Both the position numbers and the translations under genes were made by a program. From Crocinitomicaceae bacterium (lineage in GTDB: Bacteria > Bacteroidota > Bacteroidia > Flavobacteriales_D > Crocinitomicaceae): a DNA stretch of 7,465 nucleotides. The stretch's first letter is position 1. Each line of letters begins with the position of its first letter. The stretch is from contig WTIB01000149.1 in assembly GCA_011522905.1 (NCBI GenBank), positions 1-7,465 on the forward strand, written 5' to 3'. Shown one piece after another: positions 1-6,763 of this stretch. The notes under the pieces were generated by a model. The model searched no databases. It saw nothing but the letters and a program-made list of their open reading frames with translations, and was not told the DNA's origin.

Positions 1-59
1 TCCTTAACAGCGGCTTGTTCACCAAAATATTTATAAACGTTTTTTACCTCAATTGACAT
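1..59 (-). CDS. ABC transporter ATP-binding protein, N-terminus only (GldA-like)
   Basis: Only the first 19 codons are inside the window; the gene runs off the low-coordinate edge. The visible residues MSIEVKNVYKYFGEQAAVK have the usual start of an ABC ATPase: a first beta strand (IEV), then the aromatic A-loop region (KYFGEQ) that stacks on the adenine of ATP. Walker A, the signature motif and Walker B would lie beyond the edge. The MSIEV...YG.Q.A pattern resembles GldA, the ATPase of the gliding-motility-associated ABC transporter of Flavobacteriia, but 19 residues cannot separate it from other ABC ATPases, so I give no symbol. The ATG lies 26 bp downstream of the O-antigen ligase stop codon, so it is probably the next gene of the same operon. 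I see no promoter in that gap. Confidence 0.7.
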   Translation of the reverse strand, partial: MSIEVKNVYKYFGEQAAVK

Positions 60-85
60 AGCTAAAGCGAAATTAAAAAAATATA

Positions 86-1534
86 TTAATCATTCTTCTT
101 GGAAGGTAATTGAATAGAATACAAAGCGGCAAAGAAACTAAATAATGTGATTCCTGTTTGGGTTTCAAGCGTATCCTCAAAGAAGAAGGTCACTAACATT
201 AGAATCATAAATATAAACCCTAATAGTTGCTTGTGCTGTATTTGTAATTTCAAATGATAAAAAACAATAAACACAAATAATAACAAACCAATAACACCAA
301 AAGTAATAAGACTTGTTAGGTAAGTATTGTGTGCTCTAATTTGATTTTTTGGAATCAATTGTGAATGGTTATCCCTATATTTTCTCTTATAAGCATCATC
401 TAAATCCCCGGTTCCAACGCCTAAAAAGGGATAATCTTTATAAATTTCTATTCCCGTTTTCCATGCCTCAAGCCGTTGCAACAATGAATGTCCATTAGGA
501 TTAGTTGAATGATTGATTTGATACCTCAATCCTTCCAACCTACCCCAAAATCCAATTTTCATTTCTGAAACATCAGCCATCCCGTTTTCTACCGCCTTTA
601 TTTCCTCATCCGTTAATGACTGAATGCCCTTAGCGTCCTTCGTTAAATTTTTGGATTCTAAAAATCTGGCTAGCGTGTATTTCAATTCCTGATCTCTTTT
701 GTCTTTTCCTTCAAAGGAGAAATTTGACTTTTTTTCCCATTCTGTTTTCATACTTATAAAATTCGCCTTAGAGTTGTCATTAACTTCGGGCTCTGAAAAC
801 AATAAACTGAATGAAAATCCAAGACCAATACCAAAGGTAATTATTAGAAAAAATAACGATTTAATCTTTCTATCAACAATTAGCTTGTACAATATGTAAG
901 CAATCAGTATGGTAAACAACGATATGAGACCTGTCAAAACTTGACTTAAATACGTATATAAAAGTAACCATACGATAGCTGGTATAATTAAATAAAGCCC
1001 TTTTCTTGAGTCATTAATCTCCATTAAAACCGGTATGCCAAATGATATCATTATGGCATATCGTATATGAGAATTAAATAAAGACATATCACGTATGTCT
1101 GTAAAAACAAAATAATCCTCAAAATGAAAATAGGCAAAAGCATTAATCAGGCTTGTGATTATTAATGCAGCAACAAAACAGAATAATATAATCTTATAGT
1201 TCGTCCTTAATTGAATTGGTTTTGAAATGATAATAATGGGAACTGCCAACAAGGACAACTTTCTCCTCAAATCATTTAAACCATATTCCCAATTATCACT
1301 CCATACCATGGCAAGGACATGGAGTAGAAAAAACAAAAGCACAAGTACAAAAAATTTATTTTGTTTTAAATTTTGAAAATATTGCTTGAAATCTCCTTCT
1401 GCAATTAAATTCAGTAAGCCTAACAAAATTGACATTGACATCAAAAATTTACTACATACAATCCCCACCGCAAAAAGACAAAGCACAAACATGTGTGCAT
1501 AATGGTGAAATAGTATTGGCTTTTTAATTTTCAA
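86..1534 (-). CDS. O-antigen ligase / polymerase family (Wzy_C) membrane protein
   Basis: A 482-residue multi-pass inner-membrane protein of the WaaL/Wzy superfamily, which transfers or polymerises lipid-linked glycans on the periplasmic face. Hydrophobic segments are visible near residues 15-45, 60-78, 91-104, 113-133, 155-171, 179-218, 226-247, 406-427 and 437-476. The Wzy_C signature is PFLGVGTGD (369-377), followed by RAHNTYL with His402, the position of the conserved loop His of WaaL-type ligases, and a GVIGLL helix. The C-terminal EDTLETQTG (453-461) is typical of the Bacteroidota branch. Residues about 250-355 form a long charged extra segment before the Wzy_C core. The start is TTG at 1534, with an in-frame stop two codons upstream; the first ATG is codon 15 (position 1492) and would also leave the first helix intact. 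It lies 10 bp after the S41 peptidase. Ligase and polymerase cannot be told apart from sequence, and the substrate is unknown. Confidence 0.88.
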   Translation of the reverse strand: MKIKKPILFHHYAHMFVLCLFAVGIVCSKFLMSMSILLGLLNLIAEGDFKQYFQNLKQNKFFVLVLLFFLLHVLAMVWSDNWEYGLNDLRRKLSLLAVPIIIISKPIQLRTNYKIILFCFVAALIITSLINAFAYFHFEDYFVFTDIRDMSLFNSHIRYAIMISFGIPVLMEINDSRKGLYLIIPAIVWLLLYTYLSQVLTGLISLFTILIAYILYKLIVDRKIKSLFFLIITFGIGLGFSFSLLFSEPEVNDNSKANFISMKTEWEKKSNFSFEGKDKRDQELKYTLARFLESKNLTKDAKGIQSLTDEEIKAVENGMADVSEMKIGFWGRLEGLRYQINHSTNPNGHSLLQRLEAWKTGIEIYKDYPFLGVGTGDLDDAYKRKYRDNHSQLIPKNQIRAHNTYLTSLITFGVIGLLLFVFIVFYHLKLQIQHKQLLGFIFMILMLVTFFFEDTLETQTGITLFSFFAALYSIQLPSKKND

Positions 1535-1544
1535 TGTTTATAGG

Positions 1545-3182
1545 CTATGGATTTAATATTTTTTCATATTCATTTTGACTGACTAAGATTCGTACAGACT
1601 CTTTTATTAAATCACTAAATGAAAATGAATGTTCTGTTTTCCCCTTTTGAAAATAAAATCTTGCAACGATTTCATTCTCCAATAACGGTACGATTTCCAT
1701 TTTATAACGCATCAAATCCCTCGATAGATCTGCTGTTATCTCTAATTCTATCTTTCGTAACTCATCATTAACTTCTTGATAGGTGCTATCCTGTTTAATC
1801 AAATCTTTCAGTTCTGACAACTTCTTTTCGGCCATTGTAGTATATTGAAAATCACTTAAAGAATTAACATAAGAGATAAAATCTTGATAATTCTCTTCTC
1901 CAAAAGTATACAACGAAGGACTTTCAATTGAATCAATTGTTCGAACATATTGATTCACATATTCGAATAGAACATCATTTAAAACTAAGGTTTTGGTAAG
2001 CTCACTATATTTCTTGTTAGCAACTTCAACATCAGGAACAATACCTCTTCCATCTATGACATCTCTTCCGTTTTTTGTTTTATATGTTTTGATGAGTGAA
2101 TCTGATATTTCTACAGGGGCATTATCCATATTTCTATCATAATATTCAAGTCGTTGAACACATCTTCCAGAAGGTGTATAATATTTTGAAATGGTCACTT
2201 TTAGCTTCGAGCCATATTTCAAATCATAAGTTCTCTGAACAAGACCTTTACCGAAACTCTGTGTACCCAATACTACCGCCCTATCCAAATCTTGCAAGCT
2301 GCCAGCAACTATTTCGCTTGCTGAAGCACTATTTTCATTAATGAGAACAACCAATGGTATGTCTGGAAATAAAGGAACGTCTCTTGTTTTGAATTCTCTG
2401 TTTTCTTTTTCTATTCTCCCTTTGGTATATACCACAAGTTCTCCCTTTGGGATGAATAAATTGACGATTTTGACGGCTTCAAATAAAAGCCCACCACCAT
2501 TATTTCTAAGATCTAATATGGCGTATTTCATTCCATCCGCTTTAAGCTTTTGAAATTCAGATTGAACACTTTGAAATGCCGTTTGCGTAAAGCTCGATAG
2601 TTTCACATATCCAACGTCACCCTTAAGCATTCCAGAATATGGCACATCTGCAATCTTAATCTGCTCTCTTATGACATTAAAAACCAAAGTTTCATCACCA
2701 CGTTGAACTTTGATATTTATGCTAGAACCCTTTGGTCCTTTAAGTGCAGTTGAAACCTCTTCAACCGTTTTTCCTTTCATTGTATTACCCTCGATGGATA
2801 AAATTTTGTCCCCTGCCTTTAACCCACTTTTGTGAGCTGGTTTGTTTAGATATGGTTCAACAACATGTACCCATCCCTTAACATCTCTTATTAACGCTCC
2901 GATTCCTCCATATTCTCCTGCAGACATTAATCGGTAGTCCTCCATATTGGATTCATGATAAAATACAGTATATGGATCGAGTTCTTTAAGCATGGCATCA
3001 ATCGCCACCTTAGAAATCTTCCCAGTTTGAGGCTCGTCAACAAAATACAACTCCAAATACTCATGAATTTGATCAATTAATTCAATGTTTTTTAGAATTT
3101 CAAATTCTCTTGATTGACCATTAACAGCAGATGGATGAATGAATAGAATAAAAAAGATTATTGTAGAACTGAATTTTATCAT
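1545..3182 (-). CDS. S41 family C-terminal processing peptidase, exported
   Basis: A 545-residue serine protease of the CtpA/Prc/Tsp family, which trims or degrades envelope proteins from their C-terminus. Numbered from the ATG at 3182: signal peptide 1-22 (MIKFSSTIIFF..., likely cleaved in AVNG-Q), an N-terminal helical region, a PDZ domain at about 89-172 (GIGALI, GDKILSIEG), then the S41 catalytic domain. Its catalytic Ser287 is the middle serine of SASASEI; Lys312 and Gln316 lie in SFGKGLVQ, with the same 25- and 4-residue spacing as E. coli Prc. GRGIVPDVEV follows, then about 140 residues of helical C-terminal region. I chose the ATG at 3182 because it follows the rnpA TGA by one nucleotide and gives a clean signal peptide. 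An ATG at 3236 in the same frame would add 18 residues, bury the signal and overlap rnpA by 53 bp. The physiological substrate is unknown. Confidence 0.93.
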   Translation of the reverse strand: MIKFSSTIIFFILFIHPSAVNGQSREFEILKNIELIDQIHEYLELYFVDEPQTGKISKVAIDAMLKELDPYTVFYHESNMEDYRLMSAGEYGGIGALIRDVKGWVHVVEPYLNKPAHKSGLKAGDKILSIEGNTMKGKTVEEVSTALKGPKGSSINIKVQRGDETLVFNVIREQIKIADVPYSGMLKGDVGYVKLSSFTQTAFQSVQSEFQKLKADGMKYAILDLRNNGGGLLFEAVKIVNLFIPKGELVVYTKGRIEKENREFKTRDVPLFPDIPLVVLINENSASASEIVAGSLQDLDRAVVLGTQSFGKGLVQRTYDLKYGSKLKVTISKYYTPSGRCVQRLEYYDRNMDNAPVEISDSLIKTYKTKNGRDVIDGRGIVPDVEVANKKYSELTKTLVLNDVLFEYVNQYVRTIDSIESPSLYTFGEENYQDFISYVNSLSDFQYTTMAEKKLSELKDLIKQDSTYQEVNDELRKIELEITADLSRDLMRYKMEIVPLLENEIVARFYFQKGKTEHSFSFSDLIKESVRILVSQNEYEKILNP

Positions 3183-3183
3183 T

Positions 3184-3552
3184 TCAATCTTCGGTTTTTT
3201 GTAATAATACAATAAGCTGTTTTTCAATTTCTCCATATGTTAATTTGTTACTTGTATTATAAACAATTGCATACATCACAGCCTTTTTCAAAGGTACACC
3301 TTTATGAATTAAAAGTACTTTGTTTTTTCGGAGGACTTCTCTAATACATCTTTTAATATAATTCCGTTGAACCGCCTTTTTTATTCTGCGTTTTGGAACA
3401 GAAATTAAGACTTGAAAAGGAGCGTCAATGAGCGGTATTTCTCTATATAAAATTGTAAAAACAGAATTCTTTACACGTTTCCCTTTTGAGAATAATGTGT
3501 CTATCTCTGTTTGTTTGGATAGAACAAGCGATTTATCAAATGTGTAATCCAT
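3184..3552 (-). CDS. rnpA: Ribonuclease P protein component
   Basis: A 122-residue basic protein, the usual size for RnpA, which binds the RNase P catalytic RNA and helps it remove 5' leaders from precursor tRNAs in the cytoplasm. The hallmark block is clear: VPKRRIKKAV (52-61), then QRNYIKRCIRE (62-72). The RNR-type basic helix carries Arg63, Asn64, Lys67, Arg68, Arg71 and Glu72. The N-terminal part has the family's leader-binding features (Phe21 and GK at 24-25). The ATG at 3552 has a possible Shine-Dalgarno AAAAGG five bases upstream. The neighbours are not rpmH, dnaA or yidC, the classic rnpA context. Instead it sits 12 bp after a membrane-protein gene and 1 nt before an S41 peptidase; adjacency to an S41 peptidase is, to my knowledge, common in Bacteroidota. 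Function is certain; the meaning of the context is inferred. Confidence 0.95.
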   Translation of the reverse strand: MDYTFDKSLVLSKQTEIDTLFSKGKRVKNSVFTILYREIPLIDAPFQVLISVPKRRIKKAVQRNYIKRCIREVLRKNKVLLIHKGVPLKKAVMYAIVYNTSNKLTYGEIEKQLIVLLQKTED

Positions 3553-3557
3553 TTAAA

Positions 3558-3563
3558 CCTTTT
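3558..3563 (-). promoter_or_regulatory. Possible ribosome binding site of rnpA
   Basis: AAAAGG read on the minus strand ends five bases before the rnpA ATG, inside the 12-bp gap after the upstream gene. It supports the start at 3552. Bacteroidota depend little on Shine-Dalgarno pairing, and the neighbouring genes lack such a site, so this is only suggestive. Confidence 0.3.
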
Positions 3564-3564
3564 A

Positions 3565-4185
3565 TCAGCTTATTTCTTCATAATCATCGAAATCAGAATC
3601 TTTTCTCTGATTTTTAGTAAATAAAGATTCAGAAATATACTGAAAAGAATTAACGGTTTTAAATAATATACCCATTAGAAAAAAGAACCCTATTACCTTA
3701 AAAATAAAACCAATAATTGCCGTTGATTCGATATCAAGAATACTTTCCTTAAACCAAAACGCAACAACATTATTTGCGATGTCTGGTCTAAATATAAATC
3801 CTATAAAGACTAGGAGCGATAAGATGATTATAATTATTTCATATTTAGAATTGAACTTACTTGTTGATGTTGCTAACCCCATTCGAGACAACATTAATAC
3901 ATTGTTCTGACTTTTTTGAAATTTACCAATGAAATACAAGGCCAAAATGAAAATAATCGGGTACAGATTAGCTAATGCTATGCTACCACTATTCATATCT
4001 ATGGAAAAAAGAAAAATTACATTAACGAGAAAAACATATTGAATCCCTTTGAAAAAATAAGTCTCAACAAGACTTCTTGGCTTGCCTCCATTAAGCAGCA
4101 TAAATCCCAGATCTACGAAAAACCAAATAAAGCCATAAATCGCAAAAAAAACACCTAATTGAAATGTAAGTTCTAGAATTTCCAT
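3565..4185 (-). CDS. Conserved-looking integral membrane protein of unknown function
   Basis: I do not recognise this 206-residue protein. It has about five hydrophobic segments, near residues 7-31, 45-61, 71-88, 115-133 and 154-177, and no cleavable signal peptide. Between the first two is a short basic loop with GGKPRS (33-38), and between segments three and four a polar loop of about 25 residues (KFQKSQNN...TSTSKFNSKYE). The C-terminus is soluble and changes from basic to strongly acidic (DSDFDDYEEIS). No catalytic motif, metal site or known fold signature is evident. It is the first gene after the only sizeable intergenic gap and is followed 12 bp later by rnpA, so it likely leads an operon with rnpA, the S41 peptidase and the O-antigen ligase. 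Its base composition looks like its neighbours', so I see no sign of transfer. Shorter internal starts are unlikely because the first helix begins near residue 7. Confidence 0.8.
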   Translation of the reverse strand: MEILELTFQLGVFFAIYGFIWFFVDLGFMLLNGGKPRSLVETYFFKGIQYVFLVNVIFLFSIDMNSGSIALANLYPIIFILALYFIGKFQKSQNNVLMLSRMGLATSTSKFNSKYEIIIIILSLLVFIGFIFRPDIANNVVAFWFKESILDIESTAIIGFIFKVIGFFFLMGILFKTVNSFQYISESLFTKNQRKDSDFDDYEEIS

Positions 4186-4293
4186 TTTACCTATATTAAA
4201 TAATCAACCAATAAAACAATCGATTATAAACCAAAGGTAATACATTACAGTGCCCAGACTGTGTAGTTGACTTGAAATTAACAAGATTTATAT
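4186..4293 (-). promoter_or_regulatory. Intergenic region with a candidate Bacteroidota promoter
   Basis: This 108-bp gap separates the T9SS-associated operon from the rnpA operon. On the minus strand TACCTTTG (4239-4232) matches the Bacteroidota sigma-A -7 consensus TAnnTTTG. There is no good TTG at the usual -33 distance; the nearest is CTG, with a spacer of 15, so the match is partial. The -7 element lies 46 bp before the ATG at 4185, which leaves room for a short 5' leader. A TATAAT-like AT-rich stretch follows it. I found no stem-loop followed by a T-run that would terminate the upstream operon. Confidence 0.35.
4237..4262. repeat. Two abutting short inverted repeats
   Basis: GTAAT (4237-4241) and ATTAC (4244-4248) form a palindrome with a 2-bp centre. 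It touches ACAGT (4247-4251) and ACTGT (4258-4262), an inverted pair around a 6-bp GC-rich centre. Together they overlap and flank the candidate -7 element, so they could be an operator. With 5-bp arms in AT-rich DNA, chance is a real alternative. No T-run follows, so they are a poor terminator. Confidence 0.35.
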
Positions 4294-5763
4294 TTACTTC
4301 AGAACCTTGATTACTGTTCTTCTATTCTTAGTGAACTGATCTTCCGTGCATTTTTCACAAATGATGTCTGGTTCATCTTCACCTTTATAATCACCCGTAA
4401 TCAAATCCCTATTGAATCCTTTTGAAACAAGGTAATCAATAGTTCTATTCATTCTTTTCTTGGATAACCATATGTTATAAGATCTTGTATCCCTTCTGTC
4501 GCAATGGGAAACAACCTCTAATTTTATACCCTCTTTCGAATCAAATTCTGCAATAAAATCATTCAATGTAGACGTGTTTTCGGCATTGTGAAAACTAGAA
4601 TTTAGGTCAAAATAAATAATGGTTTCAATTGTTGGAATTTCTACAACTGGTATGATTTCTTCTGGTTCATTAATGGGGACTTCAACTTCCACAACTTGAT
4701 TTACAGCATCGGTTACAACAACTGTATAAATACCTTTAACTAAATCCTGTGGATCTTCTATTTCACTTCCATTTGACCATTTATATGCATAAGGAGGTAC
4801 TCCACCAGATGGAGTTAAATCAATTTTACCATCTGAACCTTGAAATACAGTAACATCTGTACCCACGGCAGATGCATACAAAGGAGGAATTGGTTTAAAC
4901 GAAGAGTAGTAAATATCGCTCATTTGAGCATCTCTATTGCTTGACCAATAAAAGAAGTGATCAAAAATGGTAAAATAGGCATCGAACTTTGGTGAATTAA
5001 TTACTTCTCCTAAGTTCACTGGAGCAGACCAAGAATCCCATCCTTCTCCATTTCGTAATGCATAAAAAATATCCGCATCACCATAACCTCCAAATCCGTT
5101 TGAGGCAAAATAAAGCGTGTCGTCATTATCGGATAAAAATGGAGAAATTTCAAATCCAGATGAATTGATATTTGGCCCCATAGATACCGGAGCTGTCCAC
5201 TTATCATCAATCAATTGAGAAAAATATAAATCCTCTTTACCCTTAGATTCAGGACCTTCATAAGATATTATAATGGTATTCTCTTCTCTATTGATATGAA
5301 AACCATAAAAATTACCATCAATATCTAAATCAGGGATTTTTAAGTCGTGAGGAGAGCCCCAGCCATTCCCTTTTCTATCGGCATATGCAATTCCTTTTTT
5401 TAAATCTTTTTTACCATGGTATGCTCCAAGTAAATATACGCGTGATTCATCCGAATTAAAACCTACGATACAATTGTTAAACTTATTGTTTAGAGCATGC
5501 AACTCACCTCCTTTACTATAGTTTTTATCTTCGATTTTTTCACTTTGCCAAATATCCTGATCGGTATAACCTCCGATGGAGCTAGAATCAAATGACCTAG
5601 AAAAGTAAAGTGTTGATGTTTCTTTTGAAAAAATTGGGAAATTTTCTTCGTACGCAGTATTTACCTCACCTCCCAACCTGTGAGGAATTTCAATGTCCGT
5701 GAATTGTGAAAACGATATACTACTAACAGATATACCAAATAAAACAAATAGATATTTTTTCAT
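4294..5763 (-). CDS. OmpA-family protein with PD40 propeller and SprB-like repeat (T9SS-associated)
   Basis: A 489-residue exported protein. Domains in order: signal peptide 1-19 (SFS-Q, no lipobox Cys); a PD40/WD40-like beta-propeller at about 35-290, with recurring aspartate-rich blade ends (TDQDIWQ, KEDLYF, GDADIFYA, MSDIYYS) and LYFASNGFGG; one SprB-like Ig repeat at about 297-365 (SGGVPPYAYKWSNG, GIYTVVVTD); and a C-terminal OmpA peptidoglycan-binding domain at about 380-489 (IIYFDLNSS, SHCD, LSKKR, NRR). Asp422 and Arg437 keep the 15-residue spacing of the two residues that bind diaminopimelate in OmpA domains. Cys469 and Cys472 (CEKC) may form a disulphide. The likely role is to anchor an outer-membrane T9SS assembly to the cell wall from the periplasm. 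It resembles PorE but has an SprB-like domain where PorE carries a regulatory-type domain, and no TPR or lipid anchor. It lies 10 bp after the PorP/SprF gene and is the last gene of that operon. Confidence 0.9.
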   Translation of the reverse strand: MKKYLFVLFGISVSSISFSQFTDIEIPHRLGGEVNTAYEENFPIFSKETSTLYFSRSFDSSSIGGYTDQDIWQSEKIEDKNYSKGGELHALNNKFNNCIVGFNSDESRVYLLGAYHGKKDLKKGIAYADRKGNGWGSPHDLKIPDLDIDGNFYGFHINREENTIIISYEGPESKGKEDLYFSQLIDDKWTAPVSMGPNINSSGFEISPFLSDNDDTLYFASNGFGGYGDADIFYALRNGEGWDSWSAPVNLGEVINSPKFDAYFTIFDHFFYWSSNRDAQMSDIYYSSFKPIPPLYASAVGTDVTVFQGSDGKIDLTPSGGVPPYAYKWSNGSEIEDPQDLVKGIYTVVVTDAVNQVVEVEVPINEPEEIIPVVEIPTIETIIYFDLNSSFHNAENTSTLNDFIAEFDSKEGIKLEVVSHCDRRDTRSYNIWLSKKRMNRTIDYLVSKGFNRDLITGDYKGEDEPDIICEKCTEDQFTKNRRTVIKVLK

Positions 5764-5773
5764 GTCTCAATAA

Positions 5774-6760
5774 TTATCTTCCTAACATTAAACCAAGAGT
5801 TAACTCATGACCTCCCGAGCTATAATTATTAAACCTCGAAATGGAAAAATCATAAGAATAACCCACTTTAAATCTTTGACTAATATTCATCCCTACCATC
5901 GCAATCAATGCATCGGTATGTCTGTATCCTAATGTCATCCAAAGCCATTCTTTATATTCCATTTGCAGATTAAAATCTATTGAAACTGGGGCTGGAGACA
6001 TATATTTCACTAAAAATCCTGGTGTCAATGTAAACTTATCGCTTACTGGAATTTTATAACCTCCTAATACTGAATAATGCATTTGGGGATCAAAATTGGC
6101 AGTTCCTTGACCAAACTCAACCATATCTCTTGTGAGTTGCTCTGCTGCAACACCAAAAAAGAAATTATTGGAATATAAATACAATCCAGCACTCACGTCC
6201 ATAATGTATTTATTGGACTGATTTTGAACAAAAGCATCATAGGTTGGATCATTATATTGATTTTGTTCAGGCGCCATAATGTTTAACACCTGAGCTTGGC
6301 TAGCTAAAAAAGAATTATTTGAAAGTCCTGCTTTAACTCCAAAAGATAAATTGACTTTCTTGGTCATTGGTACGTGAATGGCATAAGTTCCTGAAAACGC
6401 AAACTTTCTGAACGCTCCATATTGATCGGCCAACATCTGACCTCCAAAGGTATGTTTTAATTTACCTGTCTTTATTTCTGGATTTTGAACAGGTCCTCCA
6501 CTAGTCCTAATACCTGGATTGTAATATTTGGGCTTAAATCTTACAGGAACAGAAAAAGCAAGGTAAGATGTCCTCGGAGAATCATCTACTCCTAACCATT
6601 GCCATCTACCAGACATGGTGATGTCTACAAAATCATAAACTCCAGCAGCAGCAGGGTTTATCATAAACTGATTTCGCTGAAATTGCGAATATTGCGGAAC
6701 CTGTTGCGCATTTATGGCTCCACAAATCATCAATGTGATAATAAAAATAGATTTTTTCAT
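5774..6760 (-). CDS. PorP/SprF family type IX secretion membrane protein
   Basis: A 328-residue outer-membrane beta-barrel of the PorP/SprF family (Bacteroidota T9SS). The signal peptide is residues 1-18 (INA-QQ). The mature N-terminus has the family hallmark QQVPQYSQFQRNQFMINPAA with the NPA..G turn (35-40), then GRWQWLGVDDSPRT. The rest alternates polar and hydrophobic residues as in transmembrane strands (FFFGVAAEQLT, LTPGFLVKYMSP, WMTLGYRHTD) and ends with the typical VGYSYDFSISRF...GGHELTLGL. SprF is required for export of the adhesin SprB in Flavobacterium johnsoniae, and paralogues are usually paired with one large type B CTD protein. Here the start is 3 bp after the stop of exactly such a protein, so I infer that this copy serves it. 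It is probably a substrate-dedicated paralogue rather than the core PorP, because no core T9SS genes (porK, porL, porM, porN) are adjacent. Confidence 0.94.
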   Translation of the reverse strand: MKKSIFIITLMICGAINAQQVPQYSQFQRNQFMINPAAAGVYDFVDITMSGRWQWLGVDDSPRTSYLAFSVPVRFKPKYYNPGIRTSGGPVQNPEIKTGKLKHTFGGQMLADQYGAFRKFAFSGTYAIHVPMTKKVNLSFGVKAGLSNNSFLASQAQVLNIMAPEQNQYNDPTYDAFVQNQSNKYIMDVSAGLYLYSNNFFFGVAAEQLTRDMVEFGQGTANFDPQMHYSVLGGYKIPVSDKFTLTPGFLVKYMSPAPVSIDFNLQMEYKEWLWMTLGYRHTDALIAMVGMNISQRFKVGYSYDFSISRFNNYSSGGHELTLGLMLGR

Positions 6761-6763
6761 AGT

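Noticed and set aside
699..899. Plus-strand open frame inside the O-antigen ligase gene
   Set aside because: Antisense to a well-supported coding region, with no family features; low-complexity reverse of the charged segment.
2096..2553. Two consecutive plus-strand open frames opposite the S41 catalytic domain
   Set aside because: The minus strand here encodes the intact catalytic core; these frames have no domain signal.
4206..4247. 13-codon leader frame (MYYLWF...) before the membrane protein
   Set aside because: It overlaps the candidate -7 element and so would begin upstream of the transcript; too short and unsupported.
4247..4262. Terminator for the T9SS operon
   Set aside because: The stem is only 5 bp and is not followed by a T-run on the transcribed strand.
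5016..5210. Minus-strand open frame in another frame inside the OmpA-family gene
   Set aside because: Out-of-frame shadow of the PD40 region; the main frame is intact with regular blade motifs.
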